Source of the DNA: an uncultured Alphaproteobacteria bacterium
GTDB lineage: Bacteria; Pseudomonadota; Alphaproteobacteria; Caulobacterales; Hyphomonadaceae
Assembly (NCBI GenBank): GCA_903831485.1
Contig: CAIKXW010000001.1
Span: forward strand, 1-10,918
Direction of reading: 5' to 3'
DNA length: 10,918 nt
Positions within the stretch are counted from its first letter, which is position 1; each line of letters starts with the position of its first letter. The position numbers were made by a program, and so were the translations under genes. Below the pieces are notes generated by a model. It was given only the letters and a program-made list of their open reading frames with translations. It was not told the DNA's origin and made no database searches. Of the stretch, positions 8,969 through 10,918 are shown in pieces.

Positions 8969-10105
8969 TCAGTTGGGGGCAGACGGCGGTGGCCCGTTTT
9001 CCGGCGGCACTGAGGGCGCTGTACCCTCGACAGGCGTGTCCGTAACGGTCGAATCCGGAGCGGGAATGATCGCTCCATCCGGTTGCGTCGGCTCCAAGGC
9101 GCCAGCGCCCGGCAGGTCCGGCGCGATCGGCGGCGCGTCCGGGATCGGCAGAGGCGTGCCGACATAGGTCGAACTCGTCTCGTAGCCTGGCGCAAAGTTG
9201 TGCTCGACAGCCCAGTCGTACCAGTTGGGGACTGCCGTCCCTGTCAGCAGGATGCCGATGCCGCCCGTGAGCGTGGTGAGCACCGCGAACCACCACGCCC
9301 AGCGGTGGATCGATTCCGCCGTCGCGTTGAAGCCCATGGTCCAGCGCCAGAAGAGAGCGCCACGCTCGAACGCCGTGCCGCGATCAGTGATCTGTTCGAT
9401 CTCGCGCTCGCCGCCGTAACGGCTGATGGCGAGAACGGTCGCGCCGTGCATCGCGAACAGGAGCGCCGATCCATAGAGGAAGGCGATCGAGAGCGCGTGG
9501 AACGGGTTGTAGAAGAGGTTGCCATAGGTGATCGAGAACGAGCCGGTCCAGTCAAGGTGCGGGAAGATGCCGAATGGCACCGCCTCGCTCCAGCTGCCCA
9601 TCAGGATCGGGCGGATGAAGCCCAGCACCAGGTAGAGCCAGATAGCGGAAGCAAAGGCCCATGCCACGTGCGTGCCGAGACCGAGGGCCTTTGCGCGATT
9701 GTAGGTGCGGACCCACCACAGGATGAGCGACGTCGTCAGGAAGAAGCCGGCCATCAGATACCACCCGCCTTCGGCGAGCGGAGGCATGATGTTCAGTCCC
9801 TGCTCAGGCGGCGGGGGCTCGAGCGCCAGCCAGGGCAGCTGGCGGACGAATTCGATCGGATCCCATCCGACCGAGGCCCACATATTGAGACCGATGATCT
9901 CGATCGCGATGAAGCCGCAGAAGAGGGCTGCGACACCGGTGAAACCGAGGTGCAGGGGCCCGACCTGAGCATTTCCGATCTTGCCCAGCAGCCACGAGAA
10001 GAAGGCGCCGCTTGGAGGCGACTTGTAGTCCCGCGGCAGCGGCGTCCCTTCCTCGAACGGCCCTCGGACCTGAACCTGTGTAAAGATGTTCTGGTAGTTG
10101 CTCAT
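8969..10105 (-). CDS. pufM: Photosynthetic reaction centre subunit M PufM, with a long proline-rich acidic C-terminal tail
   Basis: PufM and PufL form the membrane core that holds the bacteriochlorophyll special pair, pheophytins, quinones and non-haem iron. The ATG at 10105 overlaps the pufL stop (ATGA) and has GGAG seven bases upstream; the open frame beyond it lies inside pufL and is not used. The protein has 378 residues against about 305-330 usual. Five membrane helices are visible. Key residues: H203 in [11 protein letters not shown] (special pair ligand), Y211, H220, E235 and H267 (iron ligands), and W253 near QA. The core ends at about residue 306 (WAVEHNFAP). The remaining 72 residues contain 19 prolines and nine Asp/Glu but no Lys, Arg or His. 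From the known topology this tail should lie in the periplasm, where electron donors bind. Confidence 0.97.
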   Translation of the reverse strand: MSNYQNIFTQVQVRGPFEEGTPLPRDYKSPPSGAFFSWLLGKIGNAQVGPLHLGFTGVAALFCGFIAIEIIGLNMWASVGWDPIEFVRQLPWLALEPPPPEQGLNIMPPLAEGGWYLMAGFFLTTSLILWWVRTYNRAKALGLGTHVAWAFASAIWLYLVLGFIRPILMGSWSEAVPFGIFPHLDWTGSFSITYGNLFYNPFHALSIAFLYGSALLFAMHGATVLAISRYGGEREIEQITDRGTAFERGALFWRWTMGFNATAESIHRWAWWFAVLTTLTGGIGILLTGTAVPNWYDWAVEHNFAPGYETSSTYVGTPLPIPDAPPIAPDLPGAGALEPTQPDGAIIPAPDSTVTDTPVEGTAPSVPPENGPPPSAPN

Positions 10106-10918
10106 GTCGCGGCTCCAGATGAAGCGGCCCAGATCGGGAGGTCGAGCCACCAGTCCCACCATTCCGGCCATCCAAGCGTCCACATCGGACCGCTGATGAT
10201 CATGCAGACCGCGCTGAAGAAGACGGCGGCCAGGGCAAGAAACAGACCCAGTCGGTGGATGCCGAGCGTACCGATCGAATAGGCCATCACCTCACGGAAG
10301 AACTGGTCTTCATGCTCTGGCTGTTTAACGACCTCACCCTTTCCGGGATTGGTCGCCGAAAGGATCAGCGAGCCGTGGAGCGAGAGCGCAAAGCACGTCG
10401 TGAAGAAGAACGTGATGGCGATCATGTGCGCGGGATTGTAGTGGAAGTTCAGGTACTGATACCCGGTGTTAGACACCCAATCGAGGTGGCTGAAAATGCC
10501 ATACGGGAAGCCGTTGGCCCATGATCCGAGAAGGACCGGGCGAATGACGACCAGCGTGATGTAAGCGCCGATGGCGAAAGAGAAGGCGAACGGCACGTGA
10601 AGGCCGATGCCGAGCTTGCGCGAGATTTCCACCTGTCGAAGCGCCCAGGATACAAAGGCGCCGATCGCGCAGATTGTGACAATCTGCCAGATACCTCCCT
10701 CCTTCAGAGGCGCGAGCCCAAGGCCGTAACTGGCGTCAGGAGGGTTGATACTGATGAGCCAGACATTCCATGTCGGGCCGATCGCTGCTCCGTACACGAT
10801 CATTGCGGTGCCCAGGGTCGCGAAGAAGATTGTCGTGACGCCGAAGAAGCCCACATAAAAGGGACCGACCCAGAAATCGAACAGATCTCCGCCGATCAAC
10901 GTCCCACCGCGCACGCGA
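10102..10918 (-). CDS. pufL: Photosynthetic reaction centre subunit L PufL (N-terminus cut by window edge)
   Basis: PufL is the L subunit of the type II reaction centre. About 272 residues are visible, starting at [20 protein letters not shown]; PufL proteins begin roughly ten residues earlier, so only the start is missing to the right. Five membrane helices are present. Key residues seen include the special-pair histidine in [12 protein letters not shown], the iron-ligand histidines in LSLHGS and in [11 protein letters not shown], and the QB proton-path pair Glu-Asp in [10 protein letters not shown] with the serine of YSIGTLG. The stop TGA overlaps the pufM ATG by four bases. In related clusters pufB and pufA (LH1 polypeptides) precede it, to the right of this window. 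The C-terminus, [16 protein letters not shown], is ordinary in length. Confidence 0.97.
   Translation of the reverse strand, partial: RVRGGTLIGGDLFDFWVGPFYVGFFGVTTIFFATLGTAMIVYGAAIGPTWNVWLISINPPDASYGLGLAPLKEGGIWQIVTICAIGAFVSWALRQVEISRKLGIGLHVPFAFSFAIGAYITLVVIRPVLLGSWANGFPYGIFSHLDWVSNTGYQYLNFHYNPAHMIAITFFFTTCFALSLHGSLILSATNPGKGEVVKQPEHEDQFFREVMAYSIGTLGIHRLGLFLALAAVFFSAVCMIISGPMWTLGWPEWWDWWLDLPIWAASSGAAT
10113..10116 (-). promoter_or_regulatory. Ribosome binding site of pufM (GGAG, minus strand)
   Basis: On the minus strand GGAG stands seven bases before the ATG at 10105, inside the last codons of pufL. It decides the pufM start against the 26-codon upstream extension of the same open frame. 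Confidence 0.7.

Noticed and set aside
9083..10282. A 399-codon open frame on the plus strand opposite pufM and the end of pufL
   Set aside because: Antisense shadow of a gene with all reaction-centre ligands intact. The translation is extremely rich in Arg, Glu and Ala with no domain.

Overview
This window is a segment of a photosynthesis gene cluster (PGC) from a GC-rich purple bacterium, very probably an alphaproteobacterium. The order bchL-bchM-lhaA-puhABC-small gene-acsF-puhE-hemA is the conserved 'bchFNBHLM-lhaA-puh' block of alphaproteobacterial PGCs. The oxygen-dependent cyclase acsF fits an organism that makes bacteriochlorophyll in air, such as an aerobic anoxygenic phototroph. Genus-level placement cannot be supported from this piece alone.

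Plus strand, 1-8549: ten genes run in one direction with almost no spacing. The window opens inside bchL (protochlorophyllide reductase Fe protein). It is followed by bchM (Mg-protoporphyrin methyltransferase), lhaA (LH1 assembly, major facilitator family), puhA (reaction-centre H subunit), puhB and puhC (complex assembly), a 98-residue gene identified as the cyclase accessory subunit bciE, acsF (aerobic cyclase), puhE (membrane protein), hemA (5-aminolevulinate synthase) and idi (isopentenyl-diphosphate isomerase). Six of the nine junctions overlap by 1-4 bases (ATGA, GTGA or TGATG), and the other three gaps are 10-20 bases, apart from 11 bases at puhE-hemA. This is the signature of one long translationally coupled operon.

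Middle, 8550-8968: no convincing gene. It holds a compound inverted repeat, a small hairpin, and close to pufM a strong hairpin followed by TTTT on the minus strand, read as the puf operon terminator.

Minus strand, 8969-10918: pufM and pufL (reaction-centre M and L subunits), overlapping by ATGA. pufL lacks only its first few codons, which lie beyond the right edge; the light-harvesting genes pufB and pufA would be expected further right. No pufC (tetraheme cytochrome) follows pufM. PufM carries an unusual tail of about 72 residues that is rich in proline, acidic and free of Lys and Arg.

Together the genes make and assemble the photosystem. HemA supplies 5-aminolevulinate; BchM, AcsF/BciE and BchL (with BchN and BchB elsewhere) act on the way to bacteriochlorophyll; Idi balances the C5 units for the esterifying alcohol and carotenoids; PufL, PufM and PuhA form the reaction centre; LhaA, PuhB, PuhC and PuhE help assemble it or tune pigment supply. 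The most notable features are the PufM tail without a pufC gene, and idi fused by a GTGA overlap to hemA.
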